NCBI GenBank assembly: GCA_039621445.1
Contig: CP154955.1
Span: 16,104,139-16,168,138 of the forward strand
Origin: Euglena gracilis
Lineage: Eukaryota > Euglenida > Euglenophyceae > Euglenales
Length of the DNA: 64,000 bases
Direction of reading: 5' to 3'
Part shown: one piece after another, positions 62,784 to 64,000 of the stretch
How positions within the stretch are numbered: position 1 is the stretch's first letter
How the letters are laid out: every line of letters begins with the position of its first letter
Position numbers and translations under genes: made by a program
The notes under the pieces: generated by a model
What the model saw: the letters and a program-made list of their open reading frames with translations, nothing else
Database searches by the model: none
Told to the model about the DNA's origin: nothing

Positions 62784-63970
62784 GGATATAAAACAATATT
62801 CCTCTTTCGGGAACAATCTCATTCTCGCCTGAGGACATTGCAAACATCGATGAAATTCTACTGTCCCCTCTGGCTCAGATTCTCATCAGACGATCACGAT
62901 ACAAGGTATTCTCGCTGTAAAAAAACAATAGCCAATCCACTTTTTCAAACCACAATATCAATTCAAGGGCTCTCTAACTCAATATCAAATCCTGACCTGG
63001 GTCCTACTCCTGAATCTGTAGCCGTAATCCTTAGCCTCAAAGGGACAGGGGCTCAACCATGCTTGACCAAATTGCCCAGCTTCAAAAAGAACTTCTTGAA
63101 CTCAAAATACAGAAAAATACACAAAAATTACTTCTCTGAAGATTATCTTCTCAATAATTTTTCTTCGGAACGTACCTTTCAATTTCAAAAATTCGAACAT
63201 CTGCCCGTTTGGATGAAAGAAATACCTGAAATCCTACAAAACAGTTTTGAAGACATTCAAGTGGACGGGCGAAGACAAATTATTTGCTCGACGTCTGGCG
63301 CGTCATGGTTCAATCTTTTTTCGCCACAAAAAACCATGTACTTCGCCGATCTCTACTTCCGAATATTCCCTTTCTCCAATCAAATTTTTTTTTCAATCGC
63401 CCATACATTCTTCTTCATCGCAGACCTATTCCTCCTCAAATGTTTCATCATTCTCACAAATTTCTTCATCATCACAACAACTGGTTTATCCACCAGCACC
63501 ATTTGGCTTGGATGAATTATTGCGTCGGGGGGGGGGGCAGAGTTCTCGAGGAGAGGACATCCAATGGTGTCCAAGACTTCGCTATTTTGGAAGACACAAA
63601 ATATTATGCTTCTTGTGACGGCTCATTGCGGAATATAAAATTTCCGCCACCAAAGAAAGGGTTTTGTTGTTCCCGATATCATTGGCATTGGGAATGCGAC
63701 CTCCACAACAACAAATGACTATTCCGGCAAGAGGAAAACACCCCAAGACATTCAGATTCGGAATCCTCCCGAAAAGACTCTCCACTCCTGAACTCACCAT
63801 TCAATGGGTGGCCTTATTACCCAAACTGGAACTCTTCCACCAGAAATAGGAACTCCACAATGCACAGCAAGCACTATTATTTTCACAGGCTTCCGCAACG
63901 CTCAAAGCATATTGACAAAACATCCTGCAATTCAAACAATTCCGGATTCAGTGTGACAGAAAAATTCCAA
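62784..63970 (+). other. Possible broken coding region, plus strand, unassigned
   Basis: Several short open pieces in different frames: FSPEDIANIDEILLSPLAQI then LIRRSRYK at 62,826-62,908, a leucine-rich MLDQIAQLQKELLELKIQK near 63,059, and a Ser/Asn/Gln-rich run later (SSSSQTYSSSNVSSFSQ). They could be a decayed retroelement gag-like gene or exons of an unknown gene. No family is recognised. Confidence 0.25.
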
Positions 63971-64000
63971 TACCTGAACTTATTGAAAAAATACATCACC

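Overview
The window looks like nuclear DNA of a photosynthetic, probably flagellate, microalga. All recognisable genes lie on the minus strand and are split into short GC-rich exons (27-212 nt) separated by long introns. The introns are full of microsatellites, long G and C runs, and dispersed repeats of roughly 120-350 bp. Evidence for an alga is a protochlorophyllide-reductase-like protein with a thylakoid-type twin-arginine signal. The exact lineage cannot be assigned from the sequence. Many introns have canonical GT-AG borders, but about nine junctions need a GC donor to keep frame or to find a plausible border.

Layout from right to left, which is 5'->3' for the genes. (1) 59.0-64.0 kb is AT-richer and mostly gene-poor, with a broken pogo/Tigger-like transposase on the plus strand, a 44-bp palindrome, and some open frames I cannot name. 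(2) 57.5-52.7 kb holds a short-chain dehydrogenase closely related to light-dependent protochlorophyllide oxidoreductase (LPOR), in 11 recognisable exons. It lacks the conserved substrate-site Cys and carries a lumen-type signal. (3) 49.0-30.8 kb holds a pyruvate kinase in about 19 exons, preceded by a RII-alpha/Dpy-30-like docking segment, an unusual fusion. (4) 29.2-20.7 kb holds a complete 11-exon model, 414 residues, of an armadillo-repeat protein starting MGGGLS (N-myristoylation-like). All its splice phases close. (5) 19.6 kb to the left edge holds a second, larger armadillo-repeat gene: 26 exons, about 990 residues visible, with the true start not found and the 3' end outside the window.

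The most interesting non-genic signal is a set of intron-resident elements with terminal inverted repeats. One (58,606-58,908) is flanked by a perfect 8-bp target duplication. Two members of another family are both 318 bp. In the pyruvate kinase gene one repeat fills an entire intron, and its terminus supplies the GC donor. This resembles the introner elements known from other algae (Micromonas, Aureococcus). Several families also carry a tRNA T-arm/box-B-like motif.

Exon limits were placed by eye from splice motifs, reading-frame phase and family conservation. No search was run.
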